NCBI GenBank assembly: GCA_903865775.1
Contig: CAIPKZ010000392.1
Location: 1-54,250, forward strand
Direction of reading: 5' to 3'
Length of the DNA stretch: 54,250 nt
From: an uncultured Prolixibacteraceae bacterium
Lineage (GTDB): Bacteria > Bacteroidota > Bacteroidia > Bacteroidales > Prolixibacteraceae
In this document: positions 34,232 through 41,948 of the stretch, in pieces
Numbering within the stretch: the first letter of the stretch is position 1
How the letters are laid out: every line of letters starts with the position of its first letter
Position numbers and translations under genes: made by a program
Notes under the pieces: model-generated
The model's database searches: none
What the model saw: only the letters and a program-made list of their open reading frames with translations
Told to the model about the DNA's origin: nothing

Positions 34232-34606
34232 ATGAATCCAGACAAACCCAACACAATTGATGAATACATTTCTGACTTTCCGAAGGAAACACAGGAACTT
34301 TTAGAGCAGGTTCGTGGCACTATCAGACAAGCTGCGCCGGAAGCAGTGGAGTGCATAAGTTATGGAATGCCGGCTTTTAAATTCCATGGAATTTTGGTCT
34401 ATTTTGCCGGATATCAAAATCATATTGGATTTTATCCAACCGGATCGGGCATTGTGGCATTTCAAAAAGAAATATCCGCGTTTAAAAACTCAAAGGGTAC
34501 CGTTCAATTTCCTTTAAACAAACCGCTGCCATTCGATTTGATCAGCCAAATGGTGCTGTTCAGGGTAAAGGAAAATCTGCTCAAAGTCAACACGAAAAAG
34601 AAATAA
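34232..34606 (+). CDS. DUF1801 (YdhG/YobT-like) protein
   Basis: A 124-residue protein of the DUF1801 family, a small cytoplasmic alpha-beta fold without known activity. Typical marks are TIDEYISDFPKETQELLEQVRGTI, cited here as the DEYISDFP start, then the ECISYGMPAFKFHGILVYFAG core, here SYGMPAFKFHG, HIGFYPTGSG, and the end KGTVQFPLNKPLPFDLI. Some relatives are annotated as iron-chaperone-like or DNA-uptake related, but without direct proof for this protein. It follows the tyrA operon terminator by about 115 nt and is followed by a cluster of palindromic repeats, so it is probably a separate short transcript. Confidence 0.85.
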   Translation: MNPDKPNTIDEYISDFPKETQELLEQVRGTIRQAAPEAVECISYGMPAFKFHGILVYFAGYQNHIGFYPTGSGIVAFQKEISAFKNSKGTVQFPLNKPLPFDLISQMVLFRVKENLLKVNTKKK

Positions 34607-34666
34607 CCCTTCAGTCAAGATTCACTGTTTGCCATTCAAAGTAGCAGGGAGCTCTTTAAAAATAAA

Positions 34667-34694
34667 AAACCGCCTTCCCGTAGAAAAGCGGTTT
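34667..34694 (+). terminator. Hairpin terminator after the DUF1801 gene
   Basis: aaaccgc (34667-34673) and gcggttt (34688-34694) pair perfectly over a 14-nt loop, with A residues before and T residues after the stem. Confidence 0.65.
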
Positions 34695-34723
34695 CGATTT
34701 ATAGAGAGTAAGCAACCGATCCG

Positions 34724-34739
34724 TCCCGAGTCCTCGGGA
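34724..34739. repeat. Small palindrome tcccgag-tc-ctcggga
   Basis: A perfect 7-bp stem with a 2-nt loop in the intergenic repeat nest between DUF1801 and metG. It may be a fragment of a repetitive element. Confidence 0.55.
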
Positions 34740-34762
34740 TGGCACTGAGGCTTACGAAACAG

Positions 34763-34888
34763 AAGCCTCCCCAACCCCTCCGAGGGAGGGGCTAAAGAGA
34801 TTCCTATATTTTAAGATTTCTATTTTAACTGAAAATACAAAAGTTGCTACCATCAATAGCCTCCCCTTTGGGGAGGTTGGAGGGGCTT
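34763..34888. repeat. REP-like inverted pair of GC-rich palindromes
   Basis: The left unit 34763-34793 (starts aagcctccccaacccctcc) and the right unit 34858-34888 (ends gaggttggaggggctt) are inverted relative to each other. Each contains its own short palindrome (ccctccgagggaggg; cctcccctttggggagg). They enclose 64 AT-rich nt with no ORF. The right unit stops 3 nt from the metG stop codon, so it may also form the 3' end of the metG mRNA. The units resemble those inside the kinase gene at 45599-45711. Confidence 0.8.
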
Positions 34889-34891
34889 CCT

Positions 34892-36925
34892 TTATTTGAT
34901 CTCCGACCCGTTTTTTACCTGTGAAACCGGTGTCACAAATTTTAGCGAACCGTCGGCATCCTGCGCCATCAGGATCATTCCCTGCGACTGGATTCCTTTC
35001 AGTTCTTTGGGCTCGAGATTCACCAAAATGCTCACCTGCTGACCAATCACTTCTTCCGGACTGTAATATTCGGCAATGCCCGAAACCACGGTACGTTTAT
35101 CAATGCCAGTATCAATGGTTAGTTTCAGCAACTTTTTGGTTTTCGGCACACGCTCAGCTTCCAGAATGGTTCCGGTTCGGATATCCATTTTGTTGAAATC
35201 GTCGAATGTGCAGTTTTCTTTGGCTTCTGAAACCTGGGCATTGGCCACTTCATTGGCTTTTTTTGTAGCCAGCAGTTTATTCACCTGAAATTCCATCACC
35301 TCATCTTCAATCTTTTCAAACAGCAATTCCGGAGTATTGGTTTGATGACCAACCAGCAGCAAATCAGTTCGTCCGAGGTTGCTCCAGTTCAGTTCGTCCA
35401 TATTCAGCCAAACGCGTAACTTATCCATGCTGAATGGTAGGAAAGGTGCGAAGATGATGGTCAGGTTGGCGGTAATCTGCAAACAGACGTTCATGATGGT
35501 TTCCACGCGTTTTGCGTCAGTTTTTACCACTTTCCATGGTTCAGCATCGGCGAGGTATTTATTGCCTAAACGGGCCAGATCCATTGCATATTTGAGCGCT
35601 TCGCGGAAACGATACTGCGAAATGCTTTTTTCAACTTCAGCCTTGATGACTGAAATCTCAGCCAAAGCAAGTTGATCGGTTTCGGTAAGAACTCCGGAAG
35701 CAGGTACTTTTCCATCGTAATATTTTTGGGTCAGAACCAGTGCGCGGTTTACAAAATTGCCCAACACGGCAACCAGTTCGTTGTTATTGCGGGCCTGAAA
35801 ATCTTTCCAGGTAAAATCATTGTCTTTGGTTTCAGGAGCATTGGCGGTCAGCACATATTTCAGTACATCTTCCTTTCCCGGAAATTCTTCCAGGTATTCG
35901 TGCAGCCATACGGCCCAGTTGCGCGAAGTGGAGATTTTGTCGCCTTCCAGATTCAGGAACTCATTTGCAGGAACATTTTCAGGTAAAATATACGAACCTT
36001 CGGCCTTCAGGATGATCGGGAAAATGATGCAATGAAAAACGATGTTGTCCTTCCCGATGAAATGCACCAGTTTGGTTTCCGGATCTTTCCACCATTTTTC
36101 CCAATCCGGAGACCATTCCTTGGTTGCCGAAATATAGCCGATTGGTGCATCGAACCAGACGTACAGCACTTTTCCGTCGGCCCCTTCCACCGGAACCGGA
36201 ATGCCCCAGTCGAGGTCGCGGGTTACGGCACGAGGCTGTAAACCACCATCGATCCACGATTTGCACTGGCCATAAACATTCGACTTCCATTCCTTGTGTC
36301 CTTCCAAAAGCCATTCTTTCAACCAGGGTTCGTATTGGTCAAGCGGTAAAAACCAGTGTTTGGTTTCCTTCAGTTCCGGAACATTTCCGCTAATCATCGA
36401 TTTCGGGTTGATCAGTTCGTTCGGGCTGAGTGCACTTCCGCAGCTTTCACATTGGTCGCCGTATGCTTTTTCGAATCCGCATTTCGGACAGGTTCCGGTA
36501 ATGTACCGGTCGGCCAGAAATTGCTTGTTTTCGGCGTCATAATATTGTTCGGATGTTTTTTCAATGAATTTGCCCTCCTGATAAAGTTTCAGGAAAATAT
36601 CGGAAGCTGTCTGATAATGAATCGGATCACTGGTTCGTGCGTAGATGTCGAACGAAATTCCGAAACGCTGGAACGAATCTTTGATCATTCCATGGTACTT
36701 GTCCACGATATCCTGAGGTGTAACTCCTTCATTTTTAGCTTTCAGTGTGATTGGCACACCGTGTTCGTCGGAACCGCCGATAAAAGCCACTTCCTGTCCG
36801 TTCATGCGCAGGTAACGGGCATAAATATCGGCAGGAACATACACGCCGGCCAGATGGCCAATGTGAACCGGACCGTTGGCATAGGGCAAAGCCGAAGTAA
36901 TGAGGGTACGTTTAAAGTCAGTCAT
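34892..36925 (-). CDS. metG: Methionyl-tRNA synthetase
   Basis: A class I synthetase of about 677 residues from the ATG complementary to 36923-36925; a TTG nine codons upstream is less likely because [18 protein letters not shown] is the usual start. It has the HIGH motif (PVHIGHLAG), a four-cysteine zinc knuckle ([18 protein letters not shown]), and KISTS in place of KMSKS ([13 protein letters not shown]). The anticodon-binding helical domain follows, and a C-terminal OB-fold tRNA-binding domain ([20 protein letters not shown]) closes it. It charges tRNA-Met for initiation and elongation. It is a single gene with a repeat cluster immediately downstream. KISTS-type variants occur in MetRS, so activity is expected. 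Confidence 0.96.
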   Translation of the reverse strand: MTDFKRTLITSALPYANGPVHIGHLAGVYVPADIYARYLRMNGQEVAFIGGSDEHGVPITLKAKNEGVTPQDIVDKYHGMIKDSFQRFGISFDIYARTSDPIHYQTASDIFLKLYQEGKFIEKTSEQYYDAENKQFLADRYITGTCPKCGFEKAYGDQCESCGSALSPNELINPKSMISGNVPELKETKHWFLPLDQYEPWLKEWLLEGHKEWKSNVYGQCKSWIDGGLQPRAVTRDLDWGIPVPVEGADGKVLYVWFDAPIGYISATKEWSPDWEKWWKDPETKLVHFIGKDNIVFHCIIFPIILKAEGSYILPENVPANEFLNLEGDKISTSRNWAVWLHEYLEEFPGKEDVLKYVLTANAPETKDNDFTWKDFQARNNNELVAVLGNFVNRALVLTQKYYDGKVPASGVLTETDQLALAEISVIKAEVEKSISQYRFREALKYAMDLARLGNKYLADAEPWKVVKTDAKRVETIMNVCLQITANLTIIFAPFLPFSMDKLRVWLNMDELNWSNLGRTDLLLVGHQTNTPELLFEKIEDEVMEFQVNKLLATKKANEVANAQVSEAKENCTFDDFNKMDIRTGTILEAERVPKTKKLLKLTIDTGIDKRTVVSGIAEYYSPEEVIGQQVSILVNLEPKELKGIQSQGMILMAQDADGSLKFVTPVSQVKNGSEIK

Positions 36926-37009
36926 TGAAATTGATTTTATTGAGGGTGACAAAGATAGTTGATTTTTTGAGCGAAAGGAAGGAGTGTTCAGTCACATGAA
37001 TCATAGTAA

Positions 37010-37471
37010 TCAAACGGCTTTGGCATCTGTACCAATGAACTTGCTGATCGAAGGCACGTTCAAAAGTTTTTGCCTTGTATTTGGCTCCAATTTTATTTCC
37101 TTTTCCGAATTGATTAAAGATTCAAGTGGAATTCCAAGATACTCATGTAACAAGGCAATTATCTTGAGATTCAGGGGCCTTTTGCCATTCAGAACTTCAG
37201 AAATTCTTGTTTTACCTCCAAACAATGGGGCAATATCACTTTGCCTGAGGTTCATTTGTTCCATTCTGAAAAGGATAGCTTCTATTGGTGTAGGCGCTTC
37301 TACGGGATAAACTTCCCTTTCGTATTTTTCAACAAGCATTGATATGAGTTCTAACTCTTCACCTTCGGCGCTACTGGATTCAATAGGTTCTTCCGAGCTG
37401 TTTATCAGGTTATATATCCGCGAACAGGCTTCGTTATATTCAGCTTCTGTTTTAATTATCTTAGTCTTCAT
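37010..37471 (-). CDS. higA: HigA-like XRE-family antitoxin
   Basis: A 153-residue protein with a helix-turn-helix in the second half (RMEQMNLRQSDIAPLFGGKTRISEVLNGKRPLNL, key part LRQSDIAPLFGGKTRISEVL), preceded by an acidic N-terminal region (EEPIESSSAEGEELE) that probably binds the toxin. It is the second gene of a HigBA-type operon with inverted gene order, toxin first. It overlaps the toxin gene by 11 nt. The complex is expected to repress its own promoter through the operator palindrome at 37793-37810. The extended N-terminus before the HTH is usual for HigA proteins of this subfamily. Confidence 0.88.
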   Translation of the reverse strand: MKTKIIKTEAEYNEACSRIYNLINSSEEPIESSSAEGEELELISMLVEKYEREVYPVEAPTPIEAILFRMEQMNLRQSDIAPLFGGKTRISEVLNGKRPLNLKIIALLHEYLGIPLESLINSEKEIKLEPNTRQKLLNVPSISKFIGTDAKAV

Positions 37472-37772
37472 ATCTTATCATTTTTGCATCTATCTGATCA
37501 TATTCCTGATGGGTTCCAAACCACACGACAAAGACCAACTTAATTTTAAATTCTATATCAACAATTAGTCGAAACTCATTGCCTTTTATATTGAAAACCA
37601 CGCGCTTTGAAGTCAATACACTGGCATAGCCGTATTTCTGTTTTAGTTCCTGAGCATTGTTCCAATCGGAGTATCGTACCTCATAAATACAGGATTTAAC
37701 TGAACTTTCAGCCTGCTTGTATTTCTGAAGCTTACAGAACTCAATCAATGTCTTTTCTTTGATGATTCTCAT
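37461..37772 (-). CDS. higB: HigB-like toxin (mRNA interferase)
   Basis: A RelE-superfamily HigB toxin of about 103 residues from the ATG complementary to 37770-37772; a codon three positions upstream is less likely because MRIIKEKTLIEF is the family start. Marks are NIKGNEFRLIVDIEFKIKLVFVVWFGTHQEYDQID, cited here as FRLIVDIEF and VVWFGTHQEYDQID. The last part holds the catalytic His-Tyr region. It should cut mRNAs on the ribosome until neutralised by the HigA partner downstream. The promoter has a -7 box at 37779-37786 only 6 nt before the ATG, so the transcript has hardly any leader. Confidence 0.88.
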   Translation of the reverse strand: MRIIKEKTLIEFCKLQKYKQAESSVKSCIYEVRYSDWNNAQELKQKYGYASVLTSKRVVFNIKGNEFRLIVDIEFKIKLVFVVWFGTHQEYDQIDAKMIRYED

Positions 37773-37778
37773 GTTCTG

Positions 37779-37810
37779 CAAAGATAAATAAAGTTACCAT
37801 ATTTGGTAAC
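37779..37810 (-). promoter_or_regulatory. Promoter and operator of higBA
   Basis: On the minus strand TATCTTTG (37779-37786) is an exact -7 box. Directly upstream, gttacca-tatt-tggtaac (37793-37810) is a perfect 7-bp inverted repeat that covers the -33 region. That is the expected place for autorepression by HigA. Confidence 0.6.
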
Positions 37811-37845
37811 AGTTGTTGTTTTTTTTGTAAATGACTATTTACTTC

Positions 37846-37875
37846 TTGAATACCTGAAAAATATCATTAGTTTTA
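37846..37875 (+). promoter_or_regulatory. Promoter of the trp leader-trpB unit
   Basis: TTG (37846-37848), 19-nt spacing and TAGTTTTA (37868-37875), one mismatch from TAnnTTTG. It lies 19 nt before the leader ATG at 37895, the same distance as in the tyrA leader. Confidence 0.5.
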
Positions 37876-37894
37876 CTCGCTTTTTAGGAAAGAT

Positions 37895-37984
37895 ATGTAC
37901 AAATCACCACTATACGGAAAAGAATGGAGCTGGCGTAACATTAAAATGGAAACGCGAGAACTTCATATGGATTTGCGGCCTTAG
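37895..37984 (+). CDS. Putative tryptophan leader peptide of trpB
   Basis: A 29-codon ORF, ATG to TAG, with the codons Trp-Ser-Trp at 37925-37933 (residues 11-13, context KEWSWRN) and an upstream purine-rich aggaaaga. A strong terminator hairpin begins 8 nt after the stop codon, and trpB lies just downstream. Trp codons are rare, so two near each other in a short ORF before an attenuator and a tryptophan synthase gene suggest ribosome-mediated attenuation by Trp. A small hairpin cggcc-ttagt-ggccg (37976-37990) overlaps the stop codon and may be part of the switch. No antiterminator that pairs with the terminator 5' arm was found by eye. Confidence 0.65.
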   Translation: MYKSPLYGKEWSWRNIKMETRELHMDLRP

Positions 37985-37991
37985 TGGCCGG

Positions 37992-38031
37992 AAAAGGGAT
38001 TTACTGCATTTATGCAGCAAGTCCCTTTTTT
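37992..38031 (+). terminator. Attenuator terminator before trpB
   Basis: aaaagggatttactgcat (37992-38009) pairs with atgcagcaagtccctttt (38012-38029) over 18 positions with one wobble and one mismatch. The loop is 2 nt and six T residues (38026-38031) end it. It lies upstream of the trpB start, so it can act only as a premature terminator for that gene. Confidence 0.88.
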
Positions 38032-38085
38032 GTTGCATAAATGAGAAATCGAATTAAACGAATCAATAATCAAAAACCCAACATC

Positions 38086-39462
38086 ATGGCCAGACAAAAG
38101 AAAATTTTCCTCGACGAATCAGAAATGCCTAAACAATGGTACAATCTTGCACCTGATCTTCCAACACCTTTGAATCCACCGCTTGGGCCTGGTGGAATTC
38201 CGGTTACCCCCGAGATGCTTGCTCCTGTTTTTCCAATGAACCTTATTGAACAGGAAGTTTCGCAGGAACGCTGGATAGACATTCCTGAACCAATCCGTCA
38301 GATTTTGTTCCAGTGGAGGCCAAGTCCTCTCATTCGTGCCTACGAATTGGAAGCTGCTTTGGGAACTCCTGCAAAGATCTACTATAAAAATGAAGGCGTA
38401 TCGCCTGCCGGAAGTCACAAACCCAATACCGCTGTGCCTCAGGCATGGTACAACAAACAATTTGGAATTAAGAAACTGGTTACTGAAACTGGTGCCGGTC
38501 AATGGGGTTCGGCGCTTTCATATGCCTGTGCCCAGATTGGCGGAATCGAATGTAAAGTGTACATGGTTCGCGTGAGCTTCGACCAAAAACCTTTCCGTAA
38601 AATTCTGATGCAGACCTGGGGTGGTAAATGTGTGGCCAGTCCAAGTCTGGAAACTCAGGCAGGGCGTAATATTCTGGCTGAATTTCCGGATACACCGGGA
38701 AGTTTGGGAATTGCCATCTCGGAAGCTGTCGAAGAAGCTGTGAGCGATCCGACAGGAAAAACCCGTTATGCATTGGGTTCTGTACTCAATCACGTGATGT
38801 TGCACCAAACGATCATTGGTCAGGAAGCTAAAAAACAGCTGGCTAAAGTTGGTATTAAAAAGCCGGATATCGTCATTGGGTGTTGTGGTGGTGGCAGCAA
38901 TTTTGCCGGTTTGTCTTTCCCGTTTATGTACGATAAAATAAATGGTGCTGACATTCAGATCATTGGAGCTGAACCTTTTTCATGCCCGACATTGACTAAG
39001 GCACCATTCATTTACGATCATGGCGATGTGGCTAAAATGACTCCGTTGATGGCCATGCACAGTCTGGGGCACAATTTTGTTCCGGCTCCGATTCATGCCG
39101 GAGGTTTGCGTTACCATGGAATGGCACCTCTCGTTAGTGCCGCTTTGCGCGATGGTTTGATGGAAGCTCAGGCAATTCATCAAAGTGAATGTTTCGAAGC
39201 CGGATTACTTTTCCTTAGAACTGAAGGAATTATTCCAGCTCCTGAAACTACTCATGCAATTGCAGCTACCATTCGCGAAGCTCTGAAAGCCAAGGAAGAA
39301 GGCAAGGAAAAAGTGATTCTTTTCAACTTCAGCGGTCACGGATTGATGGATTTGGTTGGTTACGACAGATACATGACCGGTCAGTTATCAGATTATGAGT
39401 ATCCTGAACATGAAATTGAAGCCAATCTGGCTAAATTGGTAGGATATCCGATGCCGAAATAG
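38086..39462 (+). CDS. trpB: TrpB2-type tryptophan synthase beta chain
   Basis: A PLP enzyme of about 458 residues from the ATG at 38086, giving [15 protein letters not shown]. An in-frame ATG at 38041 would add 15 basic residues and is less likely. The PLP lysine is in [18 protein letters not shown], the phosphate loop is [11 protein letters not shown], and [21 protein letters not shown] and the long N-terminal extension are features of the TrpB2 subfamily. TrpB2 joins indole and serine to tryptophan and often works without TrpA. No trpA is adjacent. The Trp-rich leader and attenuator upstream indicate regulation by tryptophan supply. A palindromic repeat and a TTCG-loop terminator follow. 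Confidence 0.9.
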   Translation: MARQKKIFLDESEMPKQWYNLAPDLPTPLNPPLGPGGIPVTPEMLAPVFPMNLIEQEVSQERWIDIPEPIRQILFQWRPSPLIRAYELEAALGTPAKIYYKNEGVSPAGSHKPNTAVPQAWYNKQFGIKKLVTETGAGQWGSALSYACAQIGGIECKVYMVRVSFDQKPFRKILMQTWGGKCVASPSLETQAGRNILAEFPDTPGSLGIAISEAVEEAVSDPTGKTRYALGSVLNHVMLHQTIIGQEAKKQLAKVGIKKPDIVIGCCGGGSNFAGLSFPFMYDKINGADIQIIGAEPFSCPTLTKAPFIYDHGDVAKMTPLMAMHSLGHNFVPAPIHAGGLRYHGMAPLVSAALRDGLMEAQAIHQSECFEAGLLFLRTEGIIPAPETTHAIAATIREALKAKEEGKEKVILFNFSGHGLMDLVGYDRYMTGQLSDYEYPEHEIEANLAKLVGYPMPK

Positions 39463-39472
39463 AGAAGGTTGA

Positions 39473-39507
39473 TACTGACGGGGTGACTTCAAGTCACCCC
39501 GTCAGTA
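39473..39507. repeat. Perfect palindromic hairpin after trpB (shared-core family)
   Basis: Seventeen-bp perfect arms meet at a single central base (39490). The core ggtgacttcaagtcacc is the same as in the hairpin at 47366-47410, while the outer arms differ but still pair. Confidence 0.9.
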
Positions 39508-39519
39508 ATATGATCATAT

Positions 39520-39558
39520 AAAACCTTAGGTGTTTTCGAACATTTAAGGTTTTTTTTT
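39520..39558 (+). terminator. Terminator with a TTCG tetraloop after trpB
   Basis: aaaaccttaggtgtt (39520-39534), loop ttcg, then aacatttaaggtttt (39539-39553), with two G-U pairs, followed by an unbroken T run to 39558. Confidence 0.93.
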
Positions 39559-39594
39559 GTATTACCCTTATTGTCCTTTAAAAGTAGCTATCAT

Positions 39595-40491
39595 ATGAAG
39601 ACAAAGCATCAGAGTACACTCATTCAATGGGAACATGTATGGAACCTGAAAAACCTGCTTCAAATTTTATTGGGAGCTGGCATGGCCGTTTTTGCCATGA
39701 AAGGATTTATGATACCCAACCAGTTTATGGATGGTGGTGTTACCGGTATTTCCCTTCTAATTCACGAAATCTATCACATCAACATCAGCATTTTAGTGAT
39801 TCTTTTTAATCTCCCATTTATATATCTGGGTTTTAAAAGAATCGGAAAAACCTTTGCCATTCAAACCACGCTTGCCGTGATCTTGTTGGCAGCTGGCTTA
39901 CTGTTTTCTGATATTAAGCCAGTTACCACTGATCCACTGCTGATTGCAATTTTCGGTGGAATCCTGATCGGCACCGGCGTTGGATTGGTGATCCGGAGCG
40001 GAGGGGTAATTGATGGCGCCGAAGTTATTGCCGTGTTTACCAAAAGAAGGACGGGCTTCTCGAACAGTGAAATTATCATGCTTTTCAATACGTTCATCTT
40101 TGCAGGGGCTGCCTTTCATTTTGGACTGGAAAGTGCGATGTATTCGCTCATTACCTATTTTGCCGCTACGCGGGCGACTGATTATGTGGTGGATGGAATT
40201 GAGCAATATACTTCGATCAATATTATTTCAGCAGAACAAGATAAGGTCAAGGAATTCTTAGTTAATGAATTGGGTAAAGGCATTACGGTTTATAAAGGAG
40301 TGAGAGGTTATTTACCCGGAAGCTTCGATATTACAAACGAATGCGAAATCATCGTAACCATAGTTACCCGATTGGAGATCAATCAGATTCAGGATTCTAT
40401 TTCTGAAATAGACCCAAAAGCATTTATGTATATTCAAAGTGTAAAAGAAGCCGCCGGAGGAATTTTAAAAGAAAAAGGACATGCCAAATAA
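39595..40491 (+). CDS. YitT family membrane protein
   Basis: A protein of about 298 residues from the ATG at 39595; a TTG eight codons upstream is less likely. Five membrane helices are visible from about residue 20 to 175 (LLQILLGAGMAVFAMKGFM, LLIHEIYHINISILVILFNLP, key family pattern FMDGGVTGISLL). The C-terminal DUF2179 domain (about residues 210-295) includes KGITVYKGVRGYLPG and ECEIIVTIVTRLEINQIQDSI, here cited as VTIVTRLEINQI. YitT proteins occur widely in Bacteroidota and Firmicutes; their transport or sensing role is not settled. The last 11 nt overlap the HD-domain gene downstream, so the two are likely co-translated. Confidence 0.9.
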   Translation: MKTKHQSTLIQWEHVWNLKNLLQILLGAGMAVFAMKGFMIPNQFMDGGVTGISLLIHEIYHINISILVILFNLPFIYLGFKRIGKTFAIQTTLAVILLAAGLLFSDIKPVTTDPLLIAIFGGILIGTGVGLVIRSGGVIDGAEVIAVFTKRRTGFSNSEIIMLFNTFIFAGAAFHFGLESAMYSLITYFAATRATDYVVDGIEQYTSINIISAEQDKVKEFLVNELGKGITVYKGVRGYLPGSFDITNECEIIVTIVTRLEINQIQDSISEIDPKAFMYIQSVKEAAGGILKEKGHAK

Positions 40492-41062
40492 GCAGCCCAT
40501 GCAAAAGTTTGTTATCAACCTGTTGAGAAACAATCTACCTGAAAAATACAATTATCACAATCCTGAACACACCTTGTATGTTCAGGAAAAAGTCCTCGAA
40601 ATTGGCCGTCACGAACAGTGTACGGACGAGGAACTTCGGCTGTTAGCCACCGCGGCATTATGGCATGATACAGGTTATATTAAAATGTATGGCAATCATG
40701 AAGTACAAAGCTGTTTGTTAGCCCGGAAATACCTTCCGGAGTATGGGTATGATGATTTTGATATTGATCTGATTTGCGGAATGATCATGGCCACCAAAAT
40801 ACCTCAATTGCCGAGGACAAAATTAGAGGAAATAATTGCCGATGCTGATCTTGAATACCTCGGAACTGAATCTTTCGAAAGCAAGGCAGAGAGTTTATTT
40901 CTTGAAATGCATTCCATGAATCCTTCATTGACCCTAGACAAATGGAATGAGATGCAAATTTCATTTATTCGGCAACACCACTATTTTACACGGTATTGCA
41001 AGGAAAACAAGGAACCGCTGAAGCAGATTATTTTAGATAAGCTGATTCAGAGCAGGATATAA
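40481..41062 (+). CDS. HD-domain phosphohydrolase
   Basis: A 193-residue all-helical protein with the metal-binding HD pattern: His in YHNPEHTLYV, the His-Asp pair in LATAALWHDTGYIKMYGNHE, and a late Asp in IIADADLEYLGTESF. This is the HD fold of YfbR/HDIG-type nucleotide hydrolases and of metabolite phosphatases. The substrate cannot be told from sequence. The ATG lies inside the end of yitT (11-nt overlap), which suggests a functional pair. Downstream 41063-41338 has no gene or clear terminator. Confidence 0.82.
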   Translation: MPNKQPMQKFVINLLRNNLPEKYNYHNPEHTLYVQEKVLEIGRHEQCTDEELRLLATAALWHDTGYIKMYGNHEVQSCLLARKYLPEYGYDDFDIDLICGMIMATKIPQLPRTKLEEIIADADLEYLGTESFESKAESLFLEMHSMNPSLTLDKWNEMQISFIRQHHYFTRYCKENKEPLKQIILDKLIQSRI

Positions 41063-41338
41063 ACTTTTTCGGGAATGTTTTGTTGAGAATTCAGAGGGGG
41101 TAAATAATAGAGTTTAAATCTGTTAGAGAGCCCTCACGGAAAATAGGCTTGTCTCAATATCCTCAACTTATAGGAATCATGTAGCGATATGATGGTTGAC
41201 GAATTAAACTGTTTGGATTTTGTATCTGCCTATAAATGAATAGTTACTTCAGGTTATGAAGTTTTTTTCAAACTTATAGCAGATAAATGAATCTATATAT
41301 GTCTTATTAACGTTAGTACAAACAAACATCTAAAAGAA

Positions 41339-41644
41339 ATGAAAACACATTCAGGCTTTTGAAAGGCATCATTTGCTTTGATCACAGTTATTTCGATATT
41401 AATTATTGCCTTTTCAATCCCGGCGAAAGAAAATGCAAACCCTTTTGAAGCGAACATTAAAATATACAATCACGTTTAGAATGAGATTATTTACCACGGA
41501 AAATCAGAGCTATTTATCGATGCCAATTATATCACTGATGAAATGATACACACCATTCCTGACATTGTTGGCAGCAACAAAGCCCATGAATATTATGCGA
41601 ATTGTCTCATGGGCTTTTCCAATATCCTGTCAGTGATAATGTAG
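41339..41644 (+). pseudogene. Remnant of a secreted SnoaL-like ester cyclase gene
   Basis: One frame from ATG 41339 to TAG 41642-41644 reads a signal-peptide-like stretch (ALITVISILIIAFSIPA) and then NPFEANIKIYNHV, NEIIYHGKSELFIDANYI, HTIPDIVGSNKAHEYYANC. This resembles the first half of SnoaL-like ester cyclases or related secreted cystatin-fold proteins. It is broken by TGA at 41360-41362 and by TAG at 41477-41479, where the family would usually have Trp (V-stop-NE for VWNE). The second half of the domain is missing. It is therefore read as a decayed gene. Family identity rests on pattern only. Confidence 0.6.
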
Positions 41645-41715
41645 TATCCAGATTGCGGGGTGCCGGGGTGATCAATTGGAAAAACAAGTTAATCATGCAC
41701 CAAGGATGGTGATAA

Positions 41716-41898
41716 AGTTCTGATATACTAAAAGACAACGGCAACGGCACTTCCCCAAGCGTAGCAGATAAAAGCGGGTGAAAGATTTTCACCACCAAAC
41801 CAACCGCTGAAGGAACCGGATTAGGATTGAATAGGAGTTATGACATTGTAAAGGCGCATGGCGGTGAATTGAAGGGCGGAGACAAAACAGGGCTAAGT
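41716..41898 (+). pseudogene. Remnant of a histidine kinase C-terminus
   Basis: A frame starting after TAA 41713-41715 reads KDNGNG (G1 box), then a stop at 41779-41781. It continues KIFTTKPTAEGTGLGLNRSYDIVKAHGGELK, cited by its parts FTTKP (F box) and GTGLGL (G2 box). The bases 41788-41874 closely parallel the intact kinase gene at 44476-45927. The N-terminal and dimerisation parts are absent and the domain end is scrambled. It is probably a decayed relative or duplicate of that kinase. It ends about 50 nt before the flavoprotein gene and may have been part of the same locus. Confidence 0.8.
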
Positions 41899-41948
41899 CC
41901 CAGAATTTATAATTCAGTTACCAATATAAACTTGAAATACAAAAGATT

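Noticed and set aside
34763-34888. Repeat cluster as a CRISPR array
   Set aside because: There are only two units, they are inverted and self-palindromic, and no cas genes or regular spacers are present.
36356-36928. A 190-codon open frame on the plus strand
   Set aside because: It lies entirely opposite metG and is a shadow of that gene's codon use.
37803-38057. An 84-codon frame that also contains Trp codons before trpB
   Set aside because: It reads straight through the terminator hairpin and lacks a good start. The 29-codon leader frame at 37895-37984 stops before the hairpin and fits attenuation better.
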